A stretch of 64,000 nt of DNA from Sphingomonas sp. Leaf32 (lineage in GTDB: Bacteria > Pseudomonadota > Alphaproteobacteria > Sphingomonadales > Sphingomonadaceae): NCBI RefSeq assembly GCF_001421765.1, contig NZ_LMLA01000010.1, positions 1 through 64,000 of the forward strand, written 5' to 3'. A program made the translations under genes and the position numbers. Position 1 is the stretch's first letter; every line of letters starts with the position of its first letter. Positions 54,655 to 64,000 of the stretch are shown in pieces. The notes beneath the pieces were generated by a model. That model saw only the letters and a list, made by a program, of their open reading frames with translations. It was not told the origin of the DNA and did no database searches.

Positions 54655-55605
54655 TCAATGCGCGTGCACCATCGCGCAATCGTCGCCCGTCTCGATCTGC
54701 ACCGTCGCATGGCCGATACCGAAGTCGCGCTGCAACCGCTCGCCCAGCGCGGACAGGAACGCATCCCCCGGATGGCCGCCGGGCATCACCAGATGCGCGG
54801 TGAGCGCGGTTTCGGTGGTGCTCATCGGCCAGATATGCAGGTCGTGGACACGCACGACGCCCGGCTGGCTGGCAAGCACCGCCTCGACCGCCTGCGTATC
54901 GATCCCGCGCGGCACCGCCTGTAGCGCCAGCAGCAGCGATTCGCTGAGCAGCCCCCACGTCCCGATCAGGATGATCGCGACGACGATCAGGCTGACCAGC
55001 GGGTCGATCCACGTCGCGCCGGTCCACAGGATCACCAGCCCCGCGACGACCACCCCCGCCGACACGGCGGCATCGGCCGCCATGTGGAGATAGGCGCCCC
55101 GGACATTCACGTCGCCATGGCGCCCGCGCGCGAACAACAGGGCGGTGGCCAGGTTGACGACGATCCCCGCCAGCGCGACCCACACCACCGGCCAGCCGTC
55201 GATCGCGCGCGGGCTGCCCAGCCGCTGGATCGTCTCCAGCAGGATGGCGCCCACCGCCATCAACAGCACCAGTGCATTGGCGAGCGCCGCGAGGATGGTC
55301 GACGCGCCCAGCCCATAGGTGAAGCGCGGCGTCGCCGGGCGCTTGGCCAGTTCCATGCCGCCCCATGCGATCAACAGGCCCAGCACGTCGGACAGATTAT
55401 GCCCGGCATCGGCCAGCAGCGCGACCGAATCGAACCAGAAGCCGGCGCCCCCTTCGACGATGACGAAGCCGATGTTCAGCAGCGTCCCGATCGCAAAGGC
55501 CCGGCCGAAATCGGTCGGCATGTGATGATGCCCGCCCGGCCCGTGCGCGTGACCATGTCCGTAATCGTGGTTGCCATGCCCATGGCCGGAATGCTGTGCG
55601 CCCAT
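54655..55605 (-). CDS. CDF-family metal cation efflux protein (CzcD-like)
   Basis: This 316-aa protein has a His/Gly-rich N-terminus (HSGHGHGNHDYGHGHAHGPG). There are six helices: FVIVEGGAGFWFDSVALLAD with AGHNLSD, the H-x3-D site of helix II, and AAYLHMAADAAVSAG-like HxxxD in helix V. A cytoplasmic domain (VVRVHDLHIWPMSTTETALT) follows. It exports Zn/Co/Cd by proton antiport. The shorter start is chosen because the upstream frame is repeat-derived. Confidence 0.88.
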   Translation of the reverse strand: MGAQHSGHGHGNHDYGHGHAHGPGGHHHMPTDFGRAFAIGTLLNIGFVIVEGGAGFWFDSVALLADAGHNLSDVLGLLIAWGGMELAKRPATPRFTYGLGASTILAALANALVLLMAVGAILLETIQRLGSPRAIDGWPVVWVALAGIVVNLATALLFARGRHGDVNVRGAYLHMAADAAVSAGVVVAGLVILWTGATWIDPLVSLIVVAIILIGTWGLLSESLLLALQAVPRGIDTQAVEAVLASQPGVVRVHDLHIWPMSTTETALTAHLVMPGGHPGDAFLSALGERLQRDFGIGHATVQIETGDDCAMVHAH

Positions 55606-56084
55606 GCGCGCCTTCTGGCATCGTGCCGCCCCGCTGACCAGACGCGATGCTCTCCGTCGGATCGATCGCGACGCTTCTCTTGTCGTCACCCCGGAACCAG
55701 CGCGGACGCGACATTCAGCCAATCCGAAGGTGATCGATGAGCGACGTACGATCCCTTCGTCACCCCCGACTTGTTCGAGACCTCTGTGAAGGTGCCGAAC
55801 AGAGCCAACGCCTCGCCGTACCCCGGCGAAGGCCGGGGTCCACGGCGCGGCAATCGCGATTGCGGCTCTGTGGACCCCGGAACAAGTCCGGGGTGACGAA
55901 ATAGAATATGAATGTCGACCGGAACCAGTCCGGGTTGACGAAGCAAGGCAGCACGCATCCCACCGACCGTTCCCCCGCCGAGCTTGGCGGTCCGGCATAT
56001 GAAACGGGATCGAAACGGCCCGTCGCGCGCTGACCCGGCAATTCCAGCGACCTTCGTCGCCAGCCGGGCAAGTTTGCAGACGTT
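55606..56084. other. Intergenic region with REP-type hairpin element, copy 2
   Basis: No gene in 479 bp. From 55,836 the block GGGGTCCACGGCGCGGCAAT, then TGGACCCCGGA, AAGTCCGGGGTGAC and ATAGAATATGAATGTCGACC match copy 1 near 41,558-41,684. Here the element lies between two divergent genes, so it cannot be only a terminator. Further right no clear promoter can be named. Confidence 0.75.
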
Positions 56085-57956
56085 ATGGAACCCGATGATC
56101 CCGTGGCACGCATCCTGATCGTCGACGACGATCCCGTGGTGCATGACTCCTACCGCATGTCGTTCGCCCCGGCGGACGACGCGGCGGCGCTGGCCGATCT
56201 TGCCGCGCAGCTGTTCGACGATGTGACGCCGGGCAATGCGAAACCGCTGCGGCTGACGCTGGATCATGTGCACCAGGGCGGCGAGGCGGTCGCGGCGGTC
56301 GAGCGGGCGGTGCGGGCCGATCGCCGCTTCGCCGTCGCCTTCATCGACGTGCGGATGCCACCGGGCATCGACGGGCGCGAAACCGGGCGGCGTATCCGGG
56401 CGATCGACCCCGACGTGCAGATCGTGATCGTGACCGGCTATTCCGATTTCTCCCCGGCGCAGATCGCCCATGTCGCCGGCCCTCCCGACCGGCTGTTCTA
56501 CATCGCCAAGCCCTTCACCGCCGACGAAGTGGTGCAGACCGCGACCGCGCTGTCGCATCGCTGGCTGGCGGATCGCGCGCTGGCCCGTACCCGCGCGGCG
56601 CTGGCCACCAAGATCGAGGAGCTGGAGGAACAGGCGCGCGAACTGGCAGCGAACGAGAGCAAGGCGATCCGCCTCGCCAATCGCGATTCGCTGACCGGTG
56701 CGCCCAACCGGCTGGCGTTCCTGCGCATCCTGTCCGAACAGGCGCGCCGGACGGACAGTTTCGCGATGGCGATGATCGATCTCGACCGGTTCAAGCTCAT
56801 CAACGACACGCTGGGCCATCTGGTCGGGGACGAACTGATCCGTACCATCTGCGCGATCCTGATCGATCAGGTCGGCGAGGACGGGTTCGTCGCGCGGCTG
56901 GGCGGGGACGAGTTCGGCGTGTTGCTCCGCGCGGACAATGCCGATGAAGCGGTGCTGCGCTGCGAACGGCTGGTGCTGGCCTGTTCGGCGGATCTGCAGG
57001 TGTTCGGCCATCCGATCCATGGCGCGGCGTCGATCGGCGTGGTGATGGTGGCCGGGGACGGGGGGCGCGACCCGGTCGACGTCATGCGTCGCGCCGACCT
57101 TGCGCTGAACGAGGCGAAGCGGTCGGGTCGCGGCGTCGTGCGGCTGTTCGACGACAGCATGGACGAAACGATCCGCTTTCGCCGCCGCGTCGAACAGGGG
57201 CTGACACAGGCGATCGCGAACCGGGAACTGGCGCTGCTCTATCAGCCGATCGTGGCGCAGGACACGCTGGCGGTCGTCGGGTTCGAAGGGCTGTTGCGCT
57301 GGAACAGCCCCGATCACGGCGCGATCGGTCCGGCGACGTTCGTCCCCATCGCCGAGGAATCGAACCTGATTCATGACCTCGGCGAATGGGTACTCGATGC
57401 CGCGCTGGCGATGCTGCCCGCATGGCCGGGGCAGTATGTCTCGGTCAATTTTTCGCCGCGCCAGTTCCGGCGACAGAATTTCGTCGGGCATCTGGTGGAA
57501 AAGGTGCAGCGGGCCGGCGTCGCCCCCGACCGGTTGCAGATCGAGATTACCGAAACCGCGATCTTCGACGATGCCGAACGCGCCGCCGATACGCTGTACC
57601 GGCTGCGGCAGATGGGCTTTCGCATCGCGCTGGACGATTTCGGGACCGGCTATTCCTCGCTTTACAACATCCGCAAGTTCGCGCTCGACTGCCTGAAGAT
57701 CGATCGCAGCTTCATCGACGGCATGGGGCGCGAGCGCGAAAGCGCGGCGATCGTCCATTCGATCATCCACCTCGCCCGCGCCCTGCGGTTGCAGGTGATC
57801 GCCGAGGGGGTGGAAACCGAACATCAGTTGCAGGCGCTGCGACTGGCGGGCTGTTCGCATCTTCAGGGCTATTATTTCGCGCGGCCCGTCGACGGCGCGA
57901 CCGCGACCGCCATGGCACGTGGCGGAATGATGCGGGAGCGGATGGCGACGGAATGA
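56085..57956 (+). CDS. REC-GGDEF-EAL c-di-GMP turnover protein
   Basis: In this 623-aa protein a receiver-like domain at about 1-155 has ILIVDDDPVVHDS, AFIDVRMPPGIDG and YIAKPF, with an insertion of about 35 residues. The GGDEF domain has RDSLTGAPNRLAFL and intact LGGDEFGVL. The EAL domain has GFEGLLRW (EGL in place of EAL), VNFSPRQFRR, EITETAIF, ALDDFGTGYSS, LKIDRSFI, AEGVET and QGYYF, so most catalytic residues are kept. ATGA overlap with a kinase gene implies phosphorelay control. Confidence 0.9.
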   Translation: MEPDDPVARILIVDDDPVVHDSYRMSFAPADDAAALADLAAQLFDDVTPGNAKPLRLTLDHVHQGGEAVAAVERAVRADRRFAVAFIDVRMPPGIDGRETGRRIRAIDPDVQIVIVTGYSDFSPAQIAHVAGPPDRLFYIAKPFTADEVVQTATALSHRWLADRALARTRAALATKIEELEEQARELAANESKAIRLANRDSLTGAPNRLAFLRILSEQARRTDSFAMAMIDLDRFKLINDTLGHLVGDELIRTICAILIDQVGEDGFVARLGGDEFGVLLRADNADEAVLRCERLVLACSADLQVFGHPIHGAASIGVVMVAGDGGRDPVDVMRRADLALNEAKRSGRGVVRLFDDSMDETIRFRRRVEQGLTQAIANRELALLYQPIVAQDTLAVVGFEGLLRWNSPDHGAIGPATFVPIAEESNLIHDLGEWVLDAALAMLPAWPGQYVSVNFSPRQFRRQNFVGHLVEKVQRAGVAPDRLQIEITETAIFDDAERAADTLYRLRQMGFRIALDDFGTGYSSLYNIRKFALDCLKIDRSFIDGMGRERESAAIVHSIIHLARALRLQVIAEGVETEHQLQALRLAGCSHLQGYYFARPVDGATATAMARGGMMRERMATE

Positions 57957-59089
57957 CCGTACGCGACGCCCGGTCGATCGGCGCCGTGCTGCTCCGGCGA
58001 CTGGCGCTGGTCGGAGGGGTCGCTATCGTGCTGTCGGCGACGGTGCTGGCGGTTCTTGCGGGCACGGCCGTCGCGATGTGGAGCATGGCGGCCGGCATCG
58101 TGCTTCTCCTGCTGCTGCTGGCGACCCTGCGGCACGCCGTTGCGCGGTGGGTGACCGACCCGCTGCACCGGATCAGGCAGGCGCTGTCGGCGATGGAAGA
58201 AGCGGACACCGCTGCCCCGTCGATGCCGGCCGAGATACGGTCGCTGTCGCGCCATCTGGTGCAGGTGCGGCGGCAGTTGCAGGAGCAGGCGGGCCAGCGT
58301 GAACTACGCTCCTTTCGGCTGGGACGGACGGAGAGCCGCGCGGCGCTGGTGCACAATGCCCGCAACGCCTTGTCGCCGATCAGCGCGATCCTGTCGCACG
58401 GCCTTGCCCAGCCGCCGGTCGCCGAACGCGCGATGATCGAACGGGCGGTGGCCGAACTGGCGGGGCAGGACGCATCGCCCGACCGCCGGGAAAAGCTCCT
58501 CGCCTATATCCTGGCCGCCATCGACGCGGCGGCGCGAGCGCGGGCGGACCGGCTGGCGCAGTTCGAAACCGGGCGGGCGGCGCTGGACAATGTGCTCGAC
58601 ATCATCGGCGGACCGCAGGAGGCGGGCGGAGAGGCGCCGATGCTCGACCGGTGCGACGTGACCGACCTGATCGCGCGCAACGGCGCGATCGCGCGCTATG
58701 GCGACACGCGATCGATCGCGGTGTCCTTTCCGGCGTCGCCCTGCTGGGTCCGCGCCGATCGGGTGATCCTGAGCCAGGTGATCGGCAACCTGTTCCGCAA
58801 TGCCGCCGAAGCCATCGCGGCGCGAGGCGACGGCGACGGGCAGGTCATCGTGACGATCGCCGACGGGCCGGCGGTAAGCGTGACGATCCTCGACGACGGC
58901 GAGGGGTTCGATCCGGTCGATGCGCCGATGCTGTTCCAGCGCGGCTATTCGACCCGCAAGGCCAAGTCCGGCGGGCTGGGACTGCACTGGTGCGCGAACT
59001 GGATGGCGGCGATGGGCGGCAGCCTGCGGCTGGAAAGCGAAGGGCCGGGGCTGGGCGCACGTGCGATCCTGACGCTGCCGGCCGGGTAG
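57953..59089 (+). CDS. Membrane histidine kinase, partner of REC-GGDEF-EAL protein
   Basis: This 378-aa protein has two N-terminal helices (LALVGGVAIVLSATVLAVLA; MAAGIVLLLLLLATL) with almost no periplasmic loop, then HAMP-like sequence. ALVHNARNALSPISAI contains the phospho-His. HATPase: VIGNLFRNAAEAI, LDDGEGFDPVD, GGLGLHWCANWMAAMGGSLR. Without a large sensor it may respond through the membrane or a partner. It is translationally coupled to the preceding gene. Confidence 0.85.
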   Translation: MTVRDARSIGAVLLRRLALVGGVAIVLSATVLAVLAGTAVAMWSMAAGIVLLLLLLATLRHAVARWVTDPLHRIRQALSAMEEADTAAPSMPAEIRSLSRHLVQVRRQLQEQAGQRELRSFRLGRTESRAALVHNARNALSPISAILSHGLAQPPVAERAMIERAVAELAGQDASPDRREKLLAYILAAIDAAARARADRLAQFETGRAALDNVLDIIGGPQEAGGEAPMLDRCDVTDLIARNGAIARYGDTRSIAVSFPASPCWVRADRVILSQVIGNLFRNAAEAIAARGDGDGQVIVTIADGPAVSVTILDDGEGFDPVDAPMLFQRGYSTRKAKSGGLGLHWCANWMAAMGGSLRLESEGPGLGARAILTLPAG

Positions 59090-59099
59090 GGGGGCGGCG

Positions 59100-59828
59100 T
59101 CAGGTTCCGATCAGCGGCAGGATCCGCGCCGCATCGGCCGGGCGACAGATCAGCAGGTCGGGCAGCCAGGTATCGTGGCAATTATAATAAAGCGGCGTCC
59201 CGTCGATCCGCGACGCGTGCAGCCCGGCGGCGAGCGCCACCGCGACCGGTGCGCAACTGTCCCATTCATATTGTCCGCCGGCGTGGAGGTAGATGTCGGC
59301 CTCGCCGCGCACCACCGCCATCGCCTTCGCGCCCGCCGATCCCATCGGGATAAGCTCGGCACCGATCGCCTCCGCCACCGCCAGCGCTTGGGGCGCGGGG
59401 CGGGTGCGGCTGACGACCATGCGCGGCCGGGGCGGGGCGGGGGGCACGATCGGCGCGGGGCTGCTCGACAGCACGATGCCCAGCGCCGGCAGCGCGACCG
59501 CGCCCGCCGCCGCCCGACCGCCGACCGCCAGCGCGATGTGCACTGCCCAGTCGTCCCGCCCCTCCGCATATTCGCGCGTGCCGTCGAGCGGATCGACGAT
59601 CCACGTCTGCGACGCCGCGCAGCGTGCCTTGTCGTCGGCGGATTCCTCCGACAGCACGAACGCATCGGGCCGGGCGGTGCGCAGCCGTTCGAGGATCAGC
59701 GCATTGGCCTGCGCGTCGGCACGGTCGCCCAATGCCTTGCCGGTCTCGCGCCCCTCGGCCCGGATCGCCAGCAACAGCTTGCCCGCTTCAGCGGCGATGG
59801 CGGTCGCCAGCAGCGCGTCGTCGGTCAC
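59100..59828 (-). CDS. cysQ: 3'(2'),5'-bisphosphate nucleotidase CysQ
   Basis: This 242-aa protein belongs to the inositol-phosphatase family. LSEESADD, then [15 protein letters not shown] (metal-binding Asp pair) and [17 protein letters not shown] (WD motif) are in place. It removes 3'-phosphate from PAP produced in sulfate assimilation. The GTG overlaps the cysNC stop, so it is the last gene of the operon. Confidence 0.9.
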   Translation of the reverse strand: MTDDALLATAIAAEAGKLLLAIRAEGRETGKALGDRADAQANALILERLRTARPDAFVLSEESADDKARCAASQTWIVDPLDGTREYAEGRDDWAVHIALAVGGRAAAGAVALPALGIVLSSSPAPIVPPAPPRPRMVVSRTRPAPQALAVAEAIGAELIPMGSAGAKAMAVVRGEADIYLHAGGQYEWDSCAPVAVALAAGLHASRIDGTPLYYNCHDTWLPDLLICRPADAARILPLIGT

Positions 59829-61750
59829 AGCGTGGGCGCCCAGATGCCCAGCACATGTTCGACGATGCGTTCGGCGGCTGCCTCTGGCGTCTCGCGCGTG
59901 GTGTCGACATGGATGTCGGGGCGGAGCGGCGGTTCGTACGGGCTGTCGATGCCGGTGAAATTGGCAAGGCCGCCGCTGCGCGCCTTGGCATAAAGGCCCT
60001 TCACGTCGCGCGCTTCGGCCACGGCCAGCGGCGTGTCGACGAACACCTCGACGAACTCGCCCTCGGGCAGCATCGATCGCGCAAGGTCGCGCTCGGCACG
60101 GAAGGGGGAGATGAACGCGGTCAGCACGATCAGTCCGGCATCGGCCATCAGCCTGGCGACCTCGCCCACCCGGCGGACATTCTCGACCCGGTCGGCATCG
60201 GTGAAGCCCAGGTCGCGGTTCAGGCCGTGGCGGACATTGTCGCCGTCGAGCAGGAAGCTGTGCTTGCCCAGCGCGTGCAGCTTCTTTTCGACCAGATTGG
60301 CGATGGTCGACTTGCCCGATCCCGACAGGCCGGTGAACCACAGGACGCGCGGCGACTGGTTCTTTTGGGCGGCGTGCGCCTCGCGGGTGATGTCGATCGA
60401 CTGCCAATGGACGTTCTGGCTGCGGCGCAGGCAATAGTCGATCATGCCGGCGGCGACGGTGGCGTTAGTGATCTTGTCGATCAGGATGAACCCGCCCAGG
60501 TCGCGACTTTCGGCATAGGGTTCGAACGCGATGCCGCGATCGGTGAACACGTCCGCCACGCCGATGTCGTTGAGCTGCAGCGTCTTGACCGACAGCTCGG
60601 CCAGCGTGTTGACATCGATCGCATGGCGCGGCGGCTGGATCGTCGCCGACACCGTGCCCGACCCGGTCTTCAGCCAATAGGCGCGACCGGGCAGCAGCGG
60701 TTCGCCGTCCATCCACACGATCGTCGAGCGGAACTGGTCGGCGACCTGCGGCGGAGCGTCCGCCGCCGCGATCACGTCGCCGCGCGAACAGTCGATCTCG
60801 TCGGTGAGCGTGATCGTCACCGATTGGCCCGCGACCGCGCGGGGCAGGTCGCCGTCCATGCTGACGATGCGCGCGACATGGCTGGTCTTGCCCGACGGCA
60901 GCACCCGCACCGCATCGCCCGGCCGCACCGTCCCGCTGGCGATCAGTCCGGCGAACCCGCGAAAGTCGAGGGTCGGACGATTGACCCATTGCACCGGCAG
61001 GCGGAACGCGCGGCCGGCGGCAGCCTCACTGTCCAGTTCGACCGATTCCAGATGCTCGATCAGCGCCGGACCGGCATACCATGGCGTGTTGGTCGACGGT
61101 GCGGTGGCGATATTGTCGCCCTTGAACCCCGACAGGGGGATCGCGGTAAAGCCGGCAATGCCGATCGATTCGGCAAATGCGGCATAGTCGGCGACGATGC
61201 GGTCGAACACGCCCTGGTCATAGCCGACCAGATCCATCTTGTTCACCGCCAGCACGATGTGGCGGATGCCGATCAGGTGCGCCAGATAGCTGTGCCGCCG
61301 CGTCTGGGTCAGCACGCCCTTGCGCGCGTCGATCAGGATCACCGCCAGGTCGGCGGTGGACGCGCCGGTCACCATGTTGCGGGTATATTGTTCGTGGCCG
61401 GGCGTATCGGCGACGATGAACTTGCGCTTTTCGGTCGCGAAGAAGCGATAGGCGACGTCGATGGTGATGCCCTGTTCGCGTTCGGCGGCGAGGCCGTCGA
61501 CCAGCAGGGCGAAGTCGATCTCCTGCCCCTGTGTGCCGACTCGTTTCGAATCGCTTTCCAGCGCGGCGAGCTGATCCTCGAAGATCATCTTCGAATCATA
61601 GAGCAGCCGGCCGATCAGCGTCGACTTGCCGTCGTCCACCGACCCGCAAGTGATGAAGCGCAGCAGGGATTTCGACTGGTGCTGCGCGAGATAGGCGTCA
61701 ATGTCGTCGGCGATCAGCGCGTCGGGGGTATAGGCGGGGGCGTTCGTCAT
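59825..61750 (-). CDS. cysNC: Bifunctional sulfate adenylyltransferase subunit / APS kinase
   Basis: In this 641-aa protein the CysN GTPase part has [20 protein letters not shown] (G1), DTPGHEQY (G3) and NKMDLV (G4), followed by EF-Tu-like barrels. From about 445 on, CysC has GLSGSGKST (P-loop), [16 protein letters not shown] and [14 protein letters not shown]. It drives ATP sulfurylase by GTP hydrolysis, then phosphorylates APS to PAPS. The start overlaps the cysD stop by 1 bp. Confidence 0.95.
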   Translation of the reverse strand: MTNAPAYTPDALIADDIDAYLAQHQSKSLLRFITCGSVDDGKSTLIGRLLYDSKMIFEDQLAALESDSKRVGTQGQEIDFALLVDGLAAEREQGITIDVAYRFFATEKRKFIVADTPGHEQYTRNMVTGASTADLAVILIDARKGVLTQTRRHSYLAHLIGIRHIVLAVNKMDLVGYDQGVFDRIVADYAAFAESIGIAGFTAIPLSGFKGDNIATAPSTNTPWYAGPALIEHLESVELDSEAAAGRAFRLPVQWVNRPTLDFRGFAGLIASGTVRPGDAVRVLPSGKTSHVARIVSMDGDLPRAVAGQSVTITLTDEIDCSRGDVIAAADAPPQVADQFRSTIVWMDGEPLLPGRAYWLKTGSGTVSATIQPPRHAIDVNTLAELSVKTLQLNDIGVADVFTDRGIAFEPYAESRDLGGFILIDKITNATVAAGMIDYCLRRSQNVHWQSIDITREAHAAQKNQSPRVLWFTGLSGSGKSTIANLVEKKLHALGKHSFLLDGDNVRHGLNRDLGFTDADRVENVRRVGEVARLMADAGLIVLTAFISPFRAERDLARSMLPEGEFVEVFVDTPLAVAEARDVKGLYAKARSGGLANFTGIDSPYEPPLRPDIHVDTTRETPEAAAERIVEHVLGIWAPTL

Positions 61751-62667
61751 CAGAAATACCCCTCCTGCTTCTTCTTCTCCATGCTGGCCGAGCCTGCATC
61801 ACGGTCGATCGCGCGGCCCTGCCGTTCGGAGGTGGTGGTCAGCAGCATTTCCTGAATCACTTCGCTCAATGTCGCCGCCTCGCTCTCGACCGCGCCGGTC
61901 AGCGGGTAGCAGCCGAGCGTGCGGAAACGGATCGACCGCTCGACCGGGACTTCGCCGGGTGCCAGCGGGAAACGATCGTCATCGACCATCAGCAACATGC
62001 CGTCGCGCTCCACGGTCGGGCGGGGGGCGGCGAAATAGAGCGGGACGATCTCGATCTTCTCCGCGAGGATATATTGCCAGATGTCGAGCTCGGTCCAGTT
62101 CGACAAGGGGAAGATGCGGATCGATTCGCCCTTCGCCTTGCGCGCATTGTAGAGGTGCCACAGCTCGGGCCGCTGTGCCTTTGGGTCCCAGCGGTGGTTG
62201 GCCGAGCGGAACGAGAAGACGCGCTCCTTGGCACGGCTCTTCTCCTCGTCGCGCCGCGCACCGCCGAACGCCGCGTCGAAGCCATGATGGTCCAGCGCCT
62301 GCTTCAACCCCTCGGTCTTCCACAGGTCGGTGTGCAGGCTGCCATGGTCGAACGGGTTGATGCCACGGGCGATCGCGTCGGGATTGCGATGGACCAGCAG
62401 CTCCATCCCCGCATCGCGCGCCGCCTTGTCGCGCAGATCGTACATCGCGCGGAATTTCCACGTCGTATCGACATGCAGCAACGGGAAGGGCGGCGGCGCG
62501 GGATAGAAGGCCTTCTTGGCAAGGTGCAGCATCACCGCCGAATCCTTGCCGACCGAATAGAGCATGACCGGGCGTTCGGCCTCGGCCACGACTTCGCGCA
62601 GGATGTGGATGCTCTCCGCCTCCAGCCGCTGGAGATGGGTCAGGCGATCGGTGGGGATGTCGGTCAT
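61750..62667 (-). CDS. cysD: Sulfate adenylyltransferase subunit 2
   Basis: This 305-aa protein is a PP-loop enzyme: [16 protein letters not shown] (SxGKDS), [36 protein letters not shown] and [11 protein letters not shown]. With CysN it makes APS from sulfate and ATP. First gene of the leftward cysD-cysNC-cysQ operon. A 134-bp stretch separates it from an upstream terminator. Confidence 0.95.
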   Translation of the reverse strand: MTDIPTDRLTHLQRLEAESIHILREVVAEAERPVMLYSVGKDSAVMLHLAKKAFYPAPPPFPLLHVDTTWKFRAMYDLRDKAARDAGMELLVHRNPDAIARGINPFDHGSLHTDLWKTEGLKQALDHHGFDAAFGGARRDEEKSRAKERVFSFRSANHRWDPKAQRPELWHLYNARKAKGESIRIFPLSNWTELDIWQYILAEKIEIVPLYFAAPRPTVERDGMLLMVDDDRFPLAPGEVPVERSIRFRTLGCYPLTGAVESEAATLSEVIQEMLLTTTSERQGRAIDRDAGSASMEKKKQEGYF

Positions 62668-62801
62668 TATGGGATCGCAGGTAGCGATCCGGGTCCATCC
62701 ACCAAAACAACGTTTCCTGCAGCGCGCGGCAGTTCAGCTATCGTGTCGAGTGGCGGGAGCAGGGGCGGACGATAGCGGCCGTCCGTAATCGGGGGATGGG
62801 C

Positions 62802-62850
62802 GAATAAAAAGCGCCTGGACCTTCCCGGCGAGCCGGGCCGACCCAGGCGC
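62802..62850 (-). terminator. Rho-independent terminator upstream of cysD
   Basis: On the reverse strand GCGCCTGG pairs with CCAGGCGC. An inner stem CCCGGC / GCCGGG lies between them, and TTTTTATT follows. It ends 10 bp after the stop of the 19-codon ORF and 134 bp before cysD, so it either ends a separate small RNA or works as an attenuator. Confidence 0.85.
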
Positions 62851-62859
62851 CGGTTCCGT

Positions 62860-62919
62860 TCAGATCGGACGCAGATCGTCGCCGTAGTGATCTCGGAACA
62901 GAGCGAAAAACGCCTGCAT
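62860..62919 (-). CDS. 19-codon small ORF
   Basis: CTGGGAGAAAG precedes the ATG; the peptide is MQAFFALFRDHYGDDLRPI. It has a promoter candidate upstream and a strong terminator 10 bp downstream, so it is a self-contained unit of about 145 nt. No Cys or run of regulatory codons suggests classical cysteine attenuation. It may be a true microprotein or the translated part of a small RNA. Confidence 0.45.
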   Translation of the reverse strand: MQAFFALFRDHYGDDLRPI

Positions 62920-62953
62920 TTTCTTTCTCCCAGTTACGCCGAAGCGCTCACAA

Positions 62954-62982
62954 CTATTAACGCAAAATTAACCTAAAGCCAA
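62954..62982 (-). promoter_or_regulatory. Promoter with CtrA box for small transcript
   Basis: Reverse-strand TTGGCT (62,982-62,977) and TAATAG (62,959-62,954) are 17 bp apart. TTAA-N7-TTAAC (62,957-62,972), the CtrA consensus, covers the spacer and the start of the -10 element. A half-site TTAACC lies at 63,026. CtrA would be expected to affect this transcript and perhaps the divergent EAL gene. Confidence 0.6.
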
Positions 62983-63067
62983 ACCGGAATCGCGCCGACT
63001 CTGCGTGGGATTCCGGTCACCGATGTTAACCAAAGCTTTCCAGTTCGGAGGGTAGTCCGGGCGGGTC

Positions 63068-64000
63068 ATGCGTCGCGCCACATCGGATCAATTCCCGCTT
63101 GTAAGAGCCAGGAATCGCCCACGATCCCAGCGTGGGGCGCCGATTCGCGATCTGTCCGCTGCGGCGATCGATCTGACGCAGCTCCCCCGCGATCTCTCGC
63201 TCTACCGCTTTCTCCTGTTGGCGGAGCTGGAAGACTTCGTCGCGCTTCGCCGGAGCGTAGGCGTACCGCGCGCCCGGTTGGTGATCGCGGACGTCGTGGC
63301 GCGCCTGATGACGGCGCTGCCGATGATTCGCGCCGCGTCATCCGGACAGATGGCGATGGAGTTGTCGTTCGACTGCGACTCGTCTGCCGACGGGGTTGCG
63401 ATCGTTGAGCAGGTGCGGGCGCTCATGTCCGAGCCGTTCGATCTCGACGGCGAAACCCATCGCCTGTCGTTGCGAATCGGGGGTGTCGGAGCGCCAACGC
63501 TGGATGCCGACGACGTTCAACTGGTCGAGGCGGCCGAGCAAGCACTGATCGATGCGCGCGAAATCCGCAGCGACGTCATCCGCGACCTTGCCAACCCGTC
63601 GGCAGGTGACGATCCGATCCAGCTGATGCGCGAATTGCCCGACGCGATCGCGAGCGGACAAATCTTCCTGCAATATCAGCCCAAGGTTCGCGTGCGGCAG
63701 CAGCAGGTGGTCAGCGCCGAGGCCCTGGTGCGCTGGCGCCACCCGGTGCGCGGGCTGATCCTGCCGGGCATGTTCATTGAGGCGGCAGAGCGTTCCAATG
63801 CCATCGGTCCCCTGACGCTATGGATCATCGAACGCGCGATCGCCGATCAGCGCGCGATGGCTGCACAGCGCCATGACATTCCGATCTTCATCAATATTTC
63901 CGGAATTCTGCTGTCCGATGCGGGGTTCGTCCGGGATGCGTGCGCGCTGGTGAGTGCCGGCGGTGCAAAGATCGGGTTCGAGATCACCGAAACCGCCGTC
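63068..64000 (+). CDS. EAL-domain protein with degenerate GGDEF, 3' end outside window
   Basis: There are 311 codons to the window end with no stop. Residues at about 40-190 look like a GGDEF fold (RVGVPRARLVIADVVARLMT, LSLRIGGVGAPTLDADDVQL) without the GG(D/E)EF signature. From about 190 the EAL domain reads QYQPKVRVRQQ, SAEALVRWRHPVRG, FINISG and GFEITET. It probably hydrolyses c-di-GMP. The start is the ATG after GGGCGGGTC; its upstream region holds the CtrA box. Confidence 0.8.
   Translation, partial: MRRATSDQFPLVRARNRPRSQRGAPIRDLSAAAIDLTQLPRDLSLYRFLLLAELEDFVALRRSVGVPRARLVIADVVARLMTALPMIRAASSGQMAMELSFDCDSSADGVAIVEQVRALMSEPFDLDGETHRLSLRIGGVGAPTLDADDVQLVEAAEQALIDAREIRSDVIRDLANPSAGDDPIQLMRELPDAIASGQIFLQYQPKVRVRQQQVVSAEALVRWRHPVRGLILPGMFIEAAERSNAIGPLTLWIIERAIADQRAMAAQRHDIPIFINISGILLSDAGFVRDACALVSAGGAKIGFEITETAV

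Noticed and set aside
59624..61855. 743-codon forward ORF opposite cysNC
   Set aside because: Shadow of the highly conserved sulfate-activation genes.

Overview
The window is GC-rich alphaproteobacterial DNA, most likely from Sphingomonas or a close relative. The evidence is a single long bifunctional Rsh, a CC_3452-type secreted protein, a class I PHA synthase followed by a phasin, a fused CysNC sulfate-activation operon, a CtrA-type box and sphingomonad-style REP palindromes. It has two parts: a prophage from before position 1 to 36,631, and ordinary chromosome from there to 64,000.

The prophage belongs to the P22-like short-tailed type: P22-like portal, gp4-like and gp10-like tail-hub proteins, DNA-ejection proteins and a beta-helix tailspike. 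Its right end is the 3' half of tRNA-Arg(CCG) at 36,581-36,631. The integrase and the other att site must lie left of the window. From left to right it carries: a leftward lysogeny block (pentapeptide-repeat protein, unknown protein, DUF3251-like lipoprotein, CI-like repressor); a Cro-like gene and a tightly overlapping rightward early operon (zinc-ribbon and HTH proteins, RusA, two ParB-like proteins, replication proteins); packaging and head genes (TerS, TerL, portal, a GroES-like co-chaperonin, an SGNH hydrolase, scaffold, decoration protein, capsid); tail and ejection genes; a leftward lipoprotein moron; tailspike; lysis cassette; an Acb2/Tad1-type small protein; an unresolved segment with a 27-bp perfect inverted repeat; and a leftward operon of 16 tiny overlapping genes (31.6-36.1 kb) that includes a Lar-like gene and is governed by a divergent HTH gene with three palindromic operators.

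The chromosomal part holds a DctB/DctD-like two-component system divergent from a KgtP-type 2-oxoglutarate transporter, Rsh, small membrane and regulator genes, AlaC, PhaC and phasin, ClpS, MurA, a secreted GalM, a CDF metal transporter, a REC-GGDEF-EAL protein overlapping a histidine kinase gene, the cysD-cysNC-cysQ operon, a small CtrA-box-associated transcript upstream of it, and the start of an EAL-domain gene cut by the window end.

The observations most worth a second look are the Acb2-like gene next to a small-gene operon that looks like a counter-defence cassette, the 27-bp inverted repeat that encodes the same nine codons in two opposing reading frames, the phage co-chaperonin and SGNH esterase inside the head module, the DctD-like regulator without a GAFTGA loop, and the short CtrA-box transcript in front of cysD.
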